Source: a bacterium (GTDB taxonomy: Bacteria > Chloroflexota > Anaerolineae > Caldilineales > Caldilineaceae). Taken from it: a stretch of 64,000 bases of DNA. The translations under genes were made by a program, and so were the position numbers. Location: NCBI GenBank assembly GCA_016124945.1, contig WGMT01000051.1:19628-83627 (forward strand), in the 5' to 3' direction. A model generated the notes under the pieces. The model saw only the letters and a program-made list of their open reading frames with translations. It did not search any database and was not told the origin of the DNA. Shown piece by piece: positions 25,152-33,508 of this stretch (the first letter of the stretch is position 1; each line of letters starts with the position of its first letter).

Positions 25152-26465
25152 TTACCCAGTCACCAACTCCGCCCGTGTGCGATACTCGGCCATGTCAATC
25201 ATCTGGCCGCTTAAGCGCGCTTCTTCGGCGGCGAAGGCGAGGAGGTGGCTTTCGAGGGAAGCGCGCACGTCGGTGAGGGCTTTTTCTTCGCCACGCAGCA
25301 CACGCAGGAAGGAGCCCATTGTGCCCCAATCGCCGCCGCCGTGTCCACTGGTGGCTGTGGGGATAGGAACGATTTCGGGTTCGTTCTTGCCGTGATCGTA
25401 GATGGTGATCTCGTCGGGGCGGCCGAAACGGGCGCGTAGTGTGGCCTTGGTGCCGTCGTAGCGCATGGATCGGTGTTCCTCGTTAGAATGGCCGTGCATA
25501 ATCATCGTCACTGATACGCCGTTCTCCAATTCCATCAAAACGCTTTGATGATCCACCACGTTGTTGTCGCAGCGGTAGACGCAGCGCCCGTAAGGACCCG
25601 TCTCGATGGCGCGTTTGCGGCCTTCCCAGCTCAGATCGTGGGTAATGGTGGTAAACGGCCAGGTCGGCGGCGCATCCTCGCCTTCTTCCAGCGTACGCAC
25701 CCGCGGCAGCAACCGCGCGTCAAGGTACAGACCAATCGCCGACCAGGGACACTCCGCCTCGATTGGGCAACCGTCGGTACAGCGCAACGGGATCTCCGGT
25801 CCTACAGATTCGGGGCGATAGTGGAAGAGTGAACCAACGGAACTAAGCCGCTTGACCCGGTGTTGCAAATTCCACACAAGGATGTCCAGATCGTGGCAGC
25901 ATTTGGCCAGGATCATGGGGGTAGAGAGTTCCTTGTTGCGCCAGTTGCCGCGCACGAAGCTGTGCGACATGTGCCACCACGCCACATTTTCGCGGTGTTC
26001 CACCGTGACGATCTCCCCAATGCGTCCGCTTTCGAGGATGTCGTGTAGCGTGCGCCAGAATGGCGTGTAGCGCAGCACATGACAGATTTGTAACGTGCGG
26101 CCTGTCTGTTCAGATGCCTGCACCAGGCGGACACAGCCTTCTAACGAATCGGCCATTGGCTTTTCAAGTAGCACGTTGTAGCCGGCCTGCATGGCGGCCA
26201 CGGCGGGTTCCACGTGCATCTGATCCTGTGTGGTGATCAGCGCACCGTCGGCCATCTGTCCCCGCGCCAGGATCTCTTCCCACGATGCGAAGGTCTGCGA
26301 TTCGTCGAGATCATGTTCCTCGGCAAAGCGTTTGCGGCGGATGGGATCGGGCTCGGCAACGCCCACAAATCGCACTTCGTCTGGATGCTCAAAGGCATAG
26401 CTGGCATAGGCCTGTGCACCACGCGCCCCAGCGCCGAGGAGAATGAGTTCAATCGGTTTCGTCAC
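25152..26465 (-). CDS. Gfo/Idh/MocA family oxidoreductase
   Basis: A 437-residue NAD(P)-dependent dehydrogenase-like protein. The N-terminal Rossmann motif is ILLGAGARGAQAY, and LLEKPMADSLEGC contains the EKP motif whose lysine is catalytic in the family. The alpha/beta C-terminal domain includes CCHDLDILVWNL, a frequent feature. GTG 26465 is the start, preceded by AAGGAG at 7 bp. Such enzymes act on sugars, inositols or related polyols; the substrate is not evident. A four-cysteine cluster (CTDGCPIEAECPW) suggests a structural metal site seen in some members. Confidence 0.85.
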   Translation of the reverse strand: MTKPIELILLGAGARGAQAYASYAFEHPDEVRFVGVAEPDPIRRKRFAEEHDLDESQTFASWEEILARGQMADGALITTQDQMHVEPAVAAMQAGYNVLLEKPMADSLEGCVRLVQASEQTGRTLQICHVLRYTPFWRTLHDILESGRIGEIVTVEHRENVAWWHMSHSFVRGNWRNKELSTPMILAKCCHDLDILVWNLQHRVKRLSSVGSLFHYRPESVGPEIPLRCTDGCPIEAECPWSAIGLYLDARLLPRVRTLEEGEDAPPTWPFTTITHDLSWEGRKRAIETGPYGRCVYRCDNNVVDHQSVLMELENGVSVTMIMHGHSNEEHRSMRYDGTKATLRARFGRPDEITIYDHGKNEPEIVPIPTATSGHGGGDWGTMGSFLRVLRGEEKALTDVRASLESHLLAFAAEEARLSGQMIDMAEYRTRAELVTG

Positions 26466-26594
26466 AGGAAACTCCTTATGAGGGTGGATGAATAGACGCC
26501 GATAGGCTCAACTTATTGATGTTATCGCCACTCCTGCGGCTTGTCCATTTTGCCCGGCTTGATCGTATGAACCTGAATTTCACCTTGCGCAGAA

Positions 26595-26623
26595 TTGACA
26601 TTGCCGCTCAAGCCCGTTATACT
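26595..26623 (+). promoter_or_regulatory. Consensus sigma-70 promoter for the RNA-binding protein leader
   Basis: TTGACA (26595-26600) and TATACT (26618-26623) are separated by exactly 17 bp. Transcription would start near 26630, giving a leader of about 165 nt before the first start codon. Confidence 0.8.
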
Positions 26624-26667
26624 GCCCAATACAAGATATTGTAAGTTCTAACCAGTTGCGTAAACAC

Positions 26668-26700
26668 GCCGCCTAGACCTCACAAGTCGGGCGGTTTTTT
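26668..26700 (+). terminator. Terminator-like hairpin in the leader (possible attenuator)
   Basis: CCGCC (26669-26673) pairs with GGCGG (26690-26694), with GAC/GTC extending the stem, followed directly by six T. It lies between the promoter at 26595 and the leader peptide, so full-length mRNA must read through it. Confidence 0.6.
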
Positions 26701-26796
26701 GTTCAATTGTTGGAGCCAACAATATTTTGGGACAATTCCCTTTCTGCAAGTACACTTTGCCTTGCAGGCGCCTGAAACCTGAGGAGGTTTCCAACA

Positions 26797-26847
26797 ATGA
26801 GCAATACACAAGTCGGCGGCATGGCTGTCCGCGAGCGTGGAGCGTAA
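26797..26847 (+). CDS. 16-residue leader peptide before the RNA-binding protein
   Basis: ATG 26797 follows the strong site GAGGAGG and encodes MSNTQVGGMAVRERGA, ending 6 bp before the next start. The downstream gene has only a poor site of its own, so its translation may depend on ribosomes finishing this peptide. Whether the peptide has any role beyond coupling is unknown. Confidence 0.5.
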   Translation: MSNTQVGGMAVRERGA

Positions 26848-26853
26848 TCAATC

Positions 26854-27288
26854 ATGGCTAAAAAACTCTACGTGGGCAATTTAAGTTACAACACGACGGA
26901 AGACCGGCTGCACGCCCTCTTCAGTGAGATCGGTCCAGTGGAATCTGTGGCACTGATCATGGATCGGCAAACAGGGCGCTCGAAGGGCTTTGCCTTTGTC
27001 GAGATGCAAAACACCGCTGACGCTCAGCAGGCCATTGAGCGCATGCACAACAGTGAAGTTGACGGGCGTCCGCTAACTGTCAACGAAGCACAACCCCCCA
27101 AGCCCCGTACTTTTGACGGCGGTGGCGGTGGCGGTGGTAGCCGTGGTGGCTACGGCGGCGGTGGTGGTGGTGGTAGCCGTGGCGGCGGCGGTGGTAGCCG
27201 TGGCGGCGGTGGTGGCTATGGCGGTGGACGTGACGGCGGTGGTGGACGTGACGGCGGTCGCTCAGACGACAAGCGTCGTCGCTACTAG
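26854..27288 (+). CDS. Glycine-rich RRM RNA-binding protein
   Basis: A 144-residue cytosolic protein: one RNA recognition motif (residues 1-80) with RNP2 KLYVGNLSY and RNP1 KGFAFVEM, then a tail of about 60 residues made of Gly with Arg, Ser and Tyr, ending in a basic KRRRY. This is the architecture of cyanobacterial cold-induced Rbp proteins and plant glycine-rich proteins. It probably binds single-stranded RNA as a chaperone. The long leader with promoter, attenuator-like hairpin and coupled leader peptide suggests regulated, possibly cold-responsive, expression; that is inference. The tail is encoded by GGTGGC-type repeats prone to length change. Confidence 0.92.
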   Translation: MAKKLYVGNLSYNTTEDRLHALFSEIGPVESVALIMDRQTGRSKGFAFVEMQNTADAQQAIERMHNSEVDGRPLTVNEAQPPKPRTFDGGGGGGGSRGGYGGGGGGGSRGGGGGSRGGGGGYGGGRDGGGGRDGGRSDDKRRRY

Positions 27289-27310
27289 CCCCTGCTTTAT
27301 CAAGAACCAA

Positions 27311-27347
27311 AACAACGTGGAGGCCCGGCCTCCACGTTGTTGTTTTT
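27311..27347 (+). terminator. Strong intrinsic terminator after the RNA-binding protein
   Basis: A 15-bp perfect arm AACAACGTGGAGGCC (27311-27325) and its complement (27327-27341) precede a T-rich run ending at 27348. Confidence 0.92.
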
Positions 27348-27466
27348 TCGTTAGTTTTTTGCACTGAAACTGACATGTGCCAAACAAGCCAGTGTGCTGA
27401 CCGGAGATCCTCTGGCTGTGATGAATCAACGCCTGAGGACTGTTGCAGTTCGTTCTTAGGAGATTC

Positions 27467-27748
27467 ATGATGATGAAGCAACTTAAGCCTAAAGAATGGC
27501 ACGAACAATTCCTTGCCAATGCCGACAAAGAAAAAATTGCCGCCCATCTTGCAAAGGGAGACGAAAACGACGTCACCAGAATGGCGGTGACATTGGCTCG
27601 TCAGTGCACTTTATTTACTGAGTTTACGAAATTGTGGACCCTGCGCGTTTCTGGTCTAGATGAACGGCTCAGCAGTGATCGCTATATGCAGCATGTTTAT
27701 ACCAATCGGCGCACCTTGCACAAGGAACTGCGGCAGAAAGACGAATAA
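27467..27748 (+). CDS. Small soluble protein of unknown function
   Basis: A 93-residue protein with TTAGGAG just before three consecutive ATG codons (27467, 27470, 27473). It is rich in charged residues and predicted helical, with no membrane segment, signal peptide or cysteine cluster (one Cys). I do not recognise the family. It stands alone between a terminator at 27347 and a promoter at 27770. Confidence 0.65.
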   Translation: MMMKQLKPKEWHEQFLANADKEKIAAHLAKGDENDVTRMAVTLARQCTLFTEFTKLWTLRVSGLDERLSSDRYMQHVYTNRRTLHKELRQKDE

Positions 27749-27769
27749 CACTCAGGGCCACTGATGTTG

Positions 27770-27799
27770 TTGACAATTTGATAGCTCGTCTACTATACT
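27770..27799 (+). promoter_or_regulatory. Near-consensus promoter for a structured RNA
   Basis: TTGACA (27770-27775) and TATACT (27794-27799) are 18 bp apart. No start codon with a ribosome binding site follows for over 260 bp; instead a foldable region and a terminator are found. Confidence 0.75.
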
Positions 27800-27805
27800 C
27801 CGAAA

Positions 27806-28041
27806 CCATGCTTTCTTTACTTTGATAAACTGCGCCTTTCTTAGAGGTTAATGTAATGTTTCGCAACACTGGCTGCAACTGTACTTGTTGTTGTTGGCGG
27901 AGACAGTATCCTTTGTAGCGGGTAGTGCATAACGACCTGACTTTGAAGATCCTACTGGTCTCCGCTTTGTACATGGATGAGCCGGTGGGAAAGAGCGCCC
28001 TACGACAGCGCCCTGGGAATTTTCCACGGGGCGCTGTTTTT
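27806..28041 (+). ncRNA. Candidate structured RNA or riboswitch-like leader
   Basis: A transcript of about 235 nt is bounded by the promoter at 27770 and a terminator at 28006-28041. It folds as one long interrupted rod: GCGCCTTTC (27832-27840) with 27989-27998; CACTGGCT (27867-27874) with AGCCGGTG (27980-27987); GCGGAGACAGTA (27897-27908) with 27953-27965 (one bulged G). A 26-nt asymmetric internal loop separates the first two helices. The rod with a large bubble recalls 6S RNA, but position directly before the M24 peptidase gene (start 28069) equally fits a terminating riboswitch. No T-box, SRP or RNase P motif was found. Confidence 0.55.
28006..28041 (+). terminator. Intrinsic terminator just before the M24 peptidase gene
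   Basis: CAGCGCCC (28006-28013) pairs with GGGCGCTG (28029-28036), with inner TGGGA/TTCCA pairing, then five T. A second AGCGCCCT copy at 27995-28002 overlaps the base of the upstream rod and could exchange partners with the terminator stem. Confidence 0.85.
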
Positions 28042-28068
28042 GATCTCTGAATAGAACAAGGGACTTTC

Positions 28069-29310
28069 ATGGGCTACGTAGACCTGAGTCGTGTACAGAA
28101 TTTGTTGGTTGAAAACGAGTTGGATGGTTTGCTTCTCCTCTCTCCGGAGAATTTTGAGTACTTTTCCGGTGTCTCCGGCTTTCCAGTCACCATGTGGCGG
28201 CGCGGCGGACCGGCATCGGCGCTGGTTTCGCCTAGCGGACGTGTCGCCTTTGTCGTCCCCGAAACAGGACATGCCGCCGTGCGTCGCGCCAATCCTCTGG
28301 CCACGCTATTCAGCTATCCGCTCTGGATCGAACAGGTGGACGTCTCCGAAATGTCGCCCAAGATGGGCATCCAAGAGCGGATCTCACTGTTCACCACAGG
28401 ACGCGCCCACACCCGCCCCGAAACTTACGATCATCGCCTCGTTGACGATCTTGTACGCGAAATGATCCATCAGTTCGGGCTGGTGGGCAAACGTGTAGGC
28501 GTGGATCTGGATTTTGCCCCGTCGTCAGACATGACGCGGCTGCGCGAATTGCTGCCCGATGTAGAGTTTGTGAACAGTTCCCCGCTGATCCGTGAATTGC
28601 GCCTGATCAAGACGCCTGTGGAGATAGACATCCTGCGCCGCGGAGTGCAGATCTCGGAGCACGGCATTATGGACTCACTAACGGGGCTGAACGAAGAGAC
28701 ATTGGCCTTCGACATCCGCGCCCGCTTTGCCGAAGCATGTAGCACCGTCGCCCGCCAACGGCGTGAATTGGGCTTCCAACACGCCTATACCGGCCTACAC
28801 TTGGGACCGCTGCTCTGGGCCAAGACCGATCCCAACCGTCCTGCGCAGCGCGGGGACATCATTCAGTTCGACTGCATCGCCCAGATCCGCGGCTACAAGA
28901 CGGACATGGGCCGCACCTTCACCTTCGGCCCGGCCAACAATGCCCAACGCCGCATTCAGGACGCACTACTGGCAGGCTTTGAGGCGGGGCTGACCAAACT
29001 GCGCCCCGGCGAGCGCTTCTGCGATGTCTTCTTCGCCGTGCAGAACGCCGTGCGAGCAGCAGGGTTTCCGTCCTATGCGCGGGGACACGTCGGCCACAGC
29101 ATCGGCAGCGACGTCGACGGCGAGGAATGGCCCTGGTTTTCGGCCACAGAAGAACGCGTCCTTGAGCCGGGGATGGTCGTCGCTTTCGAGGTGCCGTATT
29201 ATGTCAACGGCGTGGGTGGCTTCCAAAACGAAAACGATCTGCTTATCACGGAAAGCGGCCATGAATCGTTCAATTCGTTGCCGCTGGCATTGGGGGAAAC
29301 CTCCCTCTAA
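28069..29310 (+). CDS. M24 family metallopeptidase (Xaa-Pro/creatinase type)
   Basis: A 413-residue protein with an N-terminal creatinase-like domain (residues 1-165) and a pita-bread M24 domain. All five metal ligands of active M24 peptidases are present: D in IIQFDC, D in YKTDMGRTF, H in GHVGHSIG, E in VAFEVPYY, and E in FQNENDLL. It is therefore probably an active metal-dependent aminopeptidase acting on Xaa-Pro peptides or a related amide, not a non-metal creatinase. A peptide ABC importer follows, suggesting uptake and cleavage of short peptides. Expression may be controlled by the leader at 27806-28041. The TAA stop lies in a CCCTCTAACTCCCC repeat common in this genome. Confidence 0.88.
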   Translation: MGYVDLSRVQNLLVENELDGLLLLSPENFEYFSGVSGFPVTMWRRGGPASALVSPSGRVAFVVPETGHAAVRRANPLATLFSYPLWIEQVDVSEMSPKMGIQERISLFTTGRAHTRPETYDHRLVDDLVREMIHQFGLVGKRVGVDLDFAPSSDMTRLRELLPDVEFVNSSPLIRELRLIKTPVEIDILRRGVQISEHGIMDSLTGLNEETLAFDIRARFAEACSTVARQRRELGFQHAYTGLHLGPLLWAKTDPNRPAQRGDIIQFDCIAQIRGYKTDMGRTFTFGPANNAQRRIQDALLAGFEAGLTKLRPGERFCDVFFAVQNAVRAAGFPSYARGHVGHSIGSDVDGEEWPWFSATEERVLEPGMVVAFEVPYYVNGVGGFQNENDLLITESGHESFNSLPLALGETSL

Positions 29311-29400
29311 CTCCCCTTGCGGTGCAGGGTTGGGGAGGGGTTCTGATCTCACAACCTCAACAAAATCATCACATTTTTACCCATCACAGGAGAATCAACC

Positions 29401-31083
29401 ATGTCCATCGAACAAAACAAACCACCGAGCGGCAAAATCTCCCGCCGCTCCTTCCTCCAGTGGACTGGCATGAGCGCCGGCGCAGTTTTCCTCGCTGCCT
29501 GTGCACCTGCCGCTGCACCGTCCCCCACCACCGGTGACGCGGCTACCCCGGCCCCGGCTGCCGAAAGCAGTGGACCCGTTGTGGGCGGCGAACTCACCAT
29601 CGGCTCGATCCAGGAACCGGACAGCCTCAACCCCTGGCTCACCGGCCTCACCGTCGGCCTCGAAGTAGAAGCCATGATCTACGATTCGCTCACCCGCGTC
29701 GATCCCAACGGCGATCACATTCCCTTCCTCGCCGCCGAAGTGCCCACGCTGGAGAATGGCGGCATCAGCGAGGATCTGCTCACCTACACCTACAAACTGC
29801 GCGAAGACGTCACCTGGCACGACGGCACGCCCTTCACCGCCGCCGACGTCGTCTTCACCTTTGAGAGCATCGCCAATCCCGAGGTCAACGCCCGTTCGCG
29901 CACCGGCTTCAACCTTATCGCCGCGGCCGAGGCTACTGACGATCACACTGTGCTCTTCACGCTCAACGAACCCAGCGCCGTCTTCCTCGAAACGTGGGGC
30001 TATCGCGGTATCCTGCCCAAACACGTCTTCGAGAACGAGGACATGAACACCTCCAACTTCAACCGCGAACCCACGGTGGGCACCGGTCCCTACAAGTTCG
30101 TGGAATGGGTGTCGGGTGATCGTGTTGTGGTTGAGCGCAACCCCGATTACTACCAGGAGGGCGGTTACATCGACCGCATCGTCTACCGCATCATCCCCAG
30201 CTCCGACACGTTGCTCACCATGCTGGAGACAGGCGAAATCGACATACGTTTCAGCGTCACCGCCGAGCAGGTGCCGATTGTGCAGGATCTGGCCGATTAC
30301 ACACTCTTCGCCACCCCGGCCCACGCCTACTTCCACTTCACCATCAACAACACCGACCCGATCCTGGGCGACGTGCGTGTGCGCCAGGCGCTTACACATG
30401 GACTCAACAAGCAGGTGATCACCGACACCGTCTTGGGTGGACTGGTGGAACCCCACGGTTCGCCGGTGGCGCAGCCCAGTTGGGTCTATGTAGACCACAG
30501 CGACCGCTATCCTTTCGACCCGGAACAGGCCGCTGCGCTGCTCGAAGAAGCCGGCTGGACCCTGGGCGACGACGGCATCCGCACCAAGGACGGCGAACGC
30601 CTCTCGCTCGAACTGCTCAACATCGCCGGTGACAGCGAACGCTTGCAGATTGTACAGATCGCCCAGGCCTTGTGGGAAGACATCGGCGTTGAGGTAAACA
30701 TCAGCCAGGTCGACGCGCCCACCTTCGTCAATGCCATGACCACGCAAACCTACCAGTTCGCCTACGGTTTCTGGGGCTTCTCGGTGGATCCCAGCGGCTA
30801 CAACGAGCGCTGGTTAAGCAGCAGCGCCGGTCACTGGTTGAACTACGACAACCCCGAAGTTGATCAACTGCTGATCGACGGCCTCAAAACTGCCGACCGC
30901 GATGCTCGCCGCGCCATCTACGAGCAGTTCCAGGAAACTGTCGTCGAAGACGCCACCAACATCTACGTCTACAACCGAGTCTTCTTCGATGCCGTCAAGA
31001 ACCGCGTGCAGGGCTTCGTCCCCAGCGCGTCCAATTCCACCAACATGTGGAATGTCCACGAGTGGTGGTTGGCAAACGAGTAA
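29401..31083 (+). CDS. Peptide-type ABC transporter substrate-binding lipoprotein
   Basis: A 560-residue extracytoplasmic solute-binding protein of family 5. The N-end carries a twin-arginine motif SRRSFLQW and a lipobox FLAAC, so a Tat-exported lipoprotein is predicted, followed by a Pro/Ala-rich linker. GGELTIGSIQEPDSLNPW and YTYKLREDVTWHDGTPFTAADVVFT patterns are family hallmarks. It would deliver peptides (or another oligomeric solute) to the permeases downstream. The start ATG 29401 follows AGGAG. Confidence 0.9.
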   Translation: MSIEQNKPPSGKISRRSFLQWTGMSAGAVFLAACAPAAAPSPTTGDAATPAPAAESSGPVVGGELTIGSIQEPDSLNPWLTGLTVGLEVEAMIYDSLTRVDPNGDHIPFLAAEVPTLENGGISEDLLTYTYKLREDVTWHDGTPFTAADVVFTFESIANPEVNARSRTGFNLIAAAEATDDHTVLFTLNEPSAVFLETWGYRGILPKHVFENEDMNTSNFNREPTVGTGPYKFVEWVSGDRVVVERNPDYYQEGGYIDRIVYRIIPSSDTLLTMLETGEIDIRFSVTAEQVPIVQDLADYTLFATPAHAYFHFTINNTDPILGDVRVRQALTHGLNKQVITDTVLGGLVEPHGSPVAQPSWVYVDHSDRYPFDPEQAAALLEEAGWTLGDDGIRTKDGERLSLELLNIAGDSERLQIVQIAQALWEDIGVEVNISQVDAPTFVNAMTTQTYQFAYGFWGFSVDPSGYNERWLSSSAGHWLNYDNPEVDQLLIDGLKTADRDARRAIYEQFQETVVEDATNIYVYNRVFFDAVKNRVQGFVPSASNSTNMWNVHEWWLANE

Positions 31084-31123
31084 AGTGGAATTTTGGGGTA
31101 TTGGGCTGAGGTATTGAGAACGG

Positions 31124-31233
31124 AATGAGTAAGGAGTAAGGAGTAGGTTGGGGTCGATCCCATTCAAACTGGACACGATCTCGTTCAAGTTAATGTGAAT
31201 CGACCCCAACCTACTCCTTACTCCTTACTCATT
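31124..31233. repeat. Hairpin with 35-bp perfect arms between binding protein and permease
   Basis: Left arm 31124-31158 (includes GAGTAAG units: GAGTAAGGAGTAAGGAGTAG) and right arm 31199-31233 are exact inverted copies around a 40-bp loop. Confidence 0.9.
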
Positions 31234-31252
31234 ATCCATCAAGGACAAACTC

Positions 31253-32197
31253 TTGGGCCGTTATATTCTCCGCCGTCTACTCGGCGCGATTCCGCTGTTA
31301 CTGGGGATCTCGATCCTGCTCTTTGTGCTGATCCACCTGCCGCCCGGTGGGCCGGCGGACATTTACGCGGGTTCGCCCACCGCCTCCGCCGAAGACCTGG
31401 CGCGCATGAACGAGAACCTGGGGTTGAACGATCCCTTGCCGCTGCAATACCTGAAGTGGCTGCGTGGCATGGTGACCGGCGACTGGGGTGTCTCGTATCG
31501 CGACGGTCGCCCTGTCACTGAGGCGATTTTGGAGCGGATGCCCGCCACATTGGAACTGATGGTGGCGTCGTTGCTGATTGCCATTGCGTTGGCGATCCCC
31601 ATCGGCATTTACACGGCTACCCGGGCCACCCGCTTCTCGCGTTATGTTATCAACGCGTTGACCATGCTTGGCATCTCAGTGCCGACTTTCTGGACGGGGC
31701 TGATGGTGATCCTCATTTTCGCGGGGCGATTTGGTTGGATCCCCAGCGGCGGGCGCGGCGATTCAGGCGATCTACTCGATCAGGCGCATCATCTGTTGGC
31801 GCCTGCCCTTGTGCTGGCGCTGGTGAGCATGGCCGGCTTTGCTCGTTACGTCCATTCCAGCATGATCGAGGTGATGCAAGAAGATTACGTACGCACCGCC
31901 CGCGCCAAAGGACTCACCAGCCACACCGTGATCTGGCGGCACGCCTTCCGCAACGCCAGCGTGCCCATTATCACCCTGCTGGGATTGGAAGTGCCGCGCC
32001 TCTTCTCCGGCGCATTGGTGACGGAAGTGGTTTTCTCCTGGCCGGGGATTGGTCGCCTCATCACCGAATCGATCCTGGGGCGCAACTATCCCGTGTTGAT
32101 GGGGGCGTTTATGTTTTCGGCATTTCTCACCATCATCGGCAACCTCATCGCCGACATCTGCTACGGCCTCGTCAATCCGCAGATTCGCTATGAGTAA
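31253..32197 (+). CDS. Peptide-type ABC transporter permease (DppB-like)
   Basis: A 314-residue inner-membrane permease. YILRRLLGAIPLLLGISILLFVLIHLPPGGP is the family's N-terminal helix region; the EAA loop is YVRTARAKGLTSHTVIWRHAFRNA; and the C-terminal FSWPGIGRLITESI is typical of DppB. The TTG start at 31253 has AAGGA 8 bp upstream; no better start is available before the first helix. It would pair with the DppC-like permease encoded after the next repeat region. Confidence 0.9.
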   Translation: MGRYILRRLLGAIPLLLGISILLFVLIHLPPGGPADIYAGSPTASAEDLARMNENLGLNDPLPLQYLKWLRGMVTGDWGVSYRDGRPVTEAILERMPATLELMVASLLIAIALAIPIGIYTATRATRFSRYVINALTMLGISVPTFWTGLMVILIFAGRFGWIPSGGRGDSGDLLDQAHHLLAPALVLALVSMAGFARYVHSSMIEVMQEDYVRTARAKGLTSHTVIWRHAFRNASVPIITLLGLEVPRLFSGALVTEVVFSWPGIGRLITESILGRNYPVLMGAFMFSAFLTIIGNLIADICYGLVNPQIRYE

Positions 32198-32223
32198 AGA
32201 GTAGAAAGTTCACCATAGAGAAA

Positions 32224-32481
32224 ACAGAGAGTAGGACACAGATTTCACAGATAAACACAGATAGAGGTTGTGTGATTGACATCCTGAAAATCCTGGCAAT
32301 CCGTGTCCAAACCCTCTGCAATCTGTGAAAATCTGTGCAATCTGTGTTCCCTTCTCAGCCTCTTCGGACACAGATTGCACAGATGAACACAGACAGAGAT
32401 TAAGCGATTAACATCCTAAAAATCCTGGCAATCCGTGTCCAAACCCTCTGCAATCTGCGAAATCTGTGTCCTACTCTCTGT
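32224..32481. repeat. Two tandem copies of a 120-bp repeat within an outer hairpin
   Basis: Copies at about 32234-32352 and 32366-32472 share CACAGAT/ATCTGTG motifs and a central ATCCTGGCAATCCGTGTCC. The whole is bounded by 23-bp perfect arms (32224-32246 and 32459-32481). The related ATCCGTG...CACGGAT words recur near 35560 and 46480-46585. It interrupts a permease pair that is normally closely spaced. Confidence 0.8.
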
Positions 32482-32523
32482 CGCTCTGGTTAAAGTAGCT
32501 TTCGTGTAGAAAATCGAGCACCC

Positions 32524-33417
32524 ATGACGCTATCGACTGTAAGTGTGGCTGATCCCAACGAGACCCTACCCGTCCGCAGTGGACGCAATTCGATCTGGCG
32601 GCGTTTTCGGCGCAATCCGTTAGCGCTGTTCGGATTGGTGGTGTTGCTCCTGCTGGGGCTTAGTGCCATCTTTGCACCGGCGCTGGCCCCTTTCGATCCC
32701 AACGAAATCAACCCTTACGACGCCTTACAGCCGCCCAACGCCGTCCACTGGTTGGGGACGGACGACCTTGGTCGCGACGTACTGAGCCGTCTGCTCTTTG
32801 CCGGGCGGGTTTCGTTGATGGTGGGAATAGGATCGGCCACGATTGCCGTGCTGATTGGCACTGTCCTTGGCGCTATGGCCGGCTACTACGGCGGCGCAGT
32901 GGACAAGGTGATCGCCCGCTTCATCGACGTGGTTCTCTCGCTGCCGGTGGTGCCGTTGGCGCTGGTGATCAGCGCCTTTACCCAAATCACGCCGCTGCGG
33001 CTGACACTGATCCTGGCCGCCGTGTCGTGGATGGGTGTGGCGCGGCTTGTGCGCGGCGAGTTCCTCGAATTGCGCAGCGCCCAGTTCACCGACGCCGCCC
33101 GTAGCACCGGCGCCTCCAATCTGCGTATCATCTTCCGTCACCTGCTGCCCAATGCCATCTCCCCCATTGTGGTGGCGGCGACGCTGCTAGTGGCCTACGC
33201 CATCCTCATTGAATCTGCGCTCTCCTTCCTCGGTTTTGGGTTGCAACCGCCCACGGCCAGTTGGGGCAATATGCTCTACAATGCCCAGCGCTACCTGCGC
33301 AATGCGGCGTGGTTGGCTGTCTTCTCCGGTGTGGTGATCACGCTCACCGTCGCCAGCATCAACTTCGTGGGCGACGGCCTGCGCGAGGCGATTGATCCGC
33401 GTTTGAAGGAACGTTGA
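32524..33417 (+). CDS. Peptide-type ABC transporter permease (DppC-like)
   Basis: A 297-residue inner-membrane permease. FRRNPLALFGLVVLLLLGLSAIFAP starts the first helix; HWLGTDDLGRDVLSRLLFAGRVSL is a DppC hallmark; the EAA loop is FTDAARSTGASNLRIIFRHLLPN; FLGFGLQPPTASWG is near the end. No ATPase genes follow, so the importer must use subunits encoded elsewhere. The start ATG 32524 has only a weak ribosome binding site. Confidence 0.9.
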   Translation: MTLSTVSVADPNETLPVRSGRNSIWRRFRRNPLALFGLVVLLLLGLSAIFAPALAPFDPNEINPYDALQPPNAVHWLGTDDLGRDVLSRLLFAGRVSLMVGIGSATIAVLIGTVLGAMAGYYGGAVDKVIARFIDVVLSLPVVPLALVISAFTQITPLRLTLILAAVSWMGVARLVRGEFLELRSAQFTDAARSTGASNLRIIFRHLLPNAISPIVVAATLLVAYAILIESALSFLGFGLQPPTASWGNMLYNAQRYLRNAAWLAVFSGVVITLTVASINFVGDGLREAIDPRLKER

Positions 33418-33445
33418 TTTGGTTTTGAAAATTGTGTCACTTTCA

Positions 33446-33484
33446 AAAAAGAGAGGCATGCTTTCCGGGCATGTCTCTCTTTTT
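33446..33484. terminator. Bidirectional intrinsic terminator after the permease genes
   Basis: AAAAAGAGAGGCATGC (33446-33461) pairs with 33469-33484 (one G-T pair), giving A-rich and T-rich flanks on either strand. Confidence 0.9.
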
Positions 33485-33508
33485 GGGGAAAAATCAGCAC
33501 AAACAGCA

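Noticed and set aside
27806..28041. Firm call as 6S, SRP, RNase P or T-box RNA
   Set aside because: The fold resembles a rod with a bubble, but none of the diagnostic sequence motifs of these RNAs could be found by eye.
29395..30747. A 450-codon minus-strand frame opposite the binding-protein gene
   Set aside because: Shadow of the Tat lipoprotein gene, no motif or binding site.
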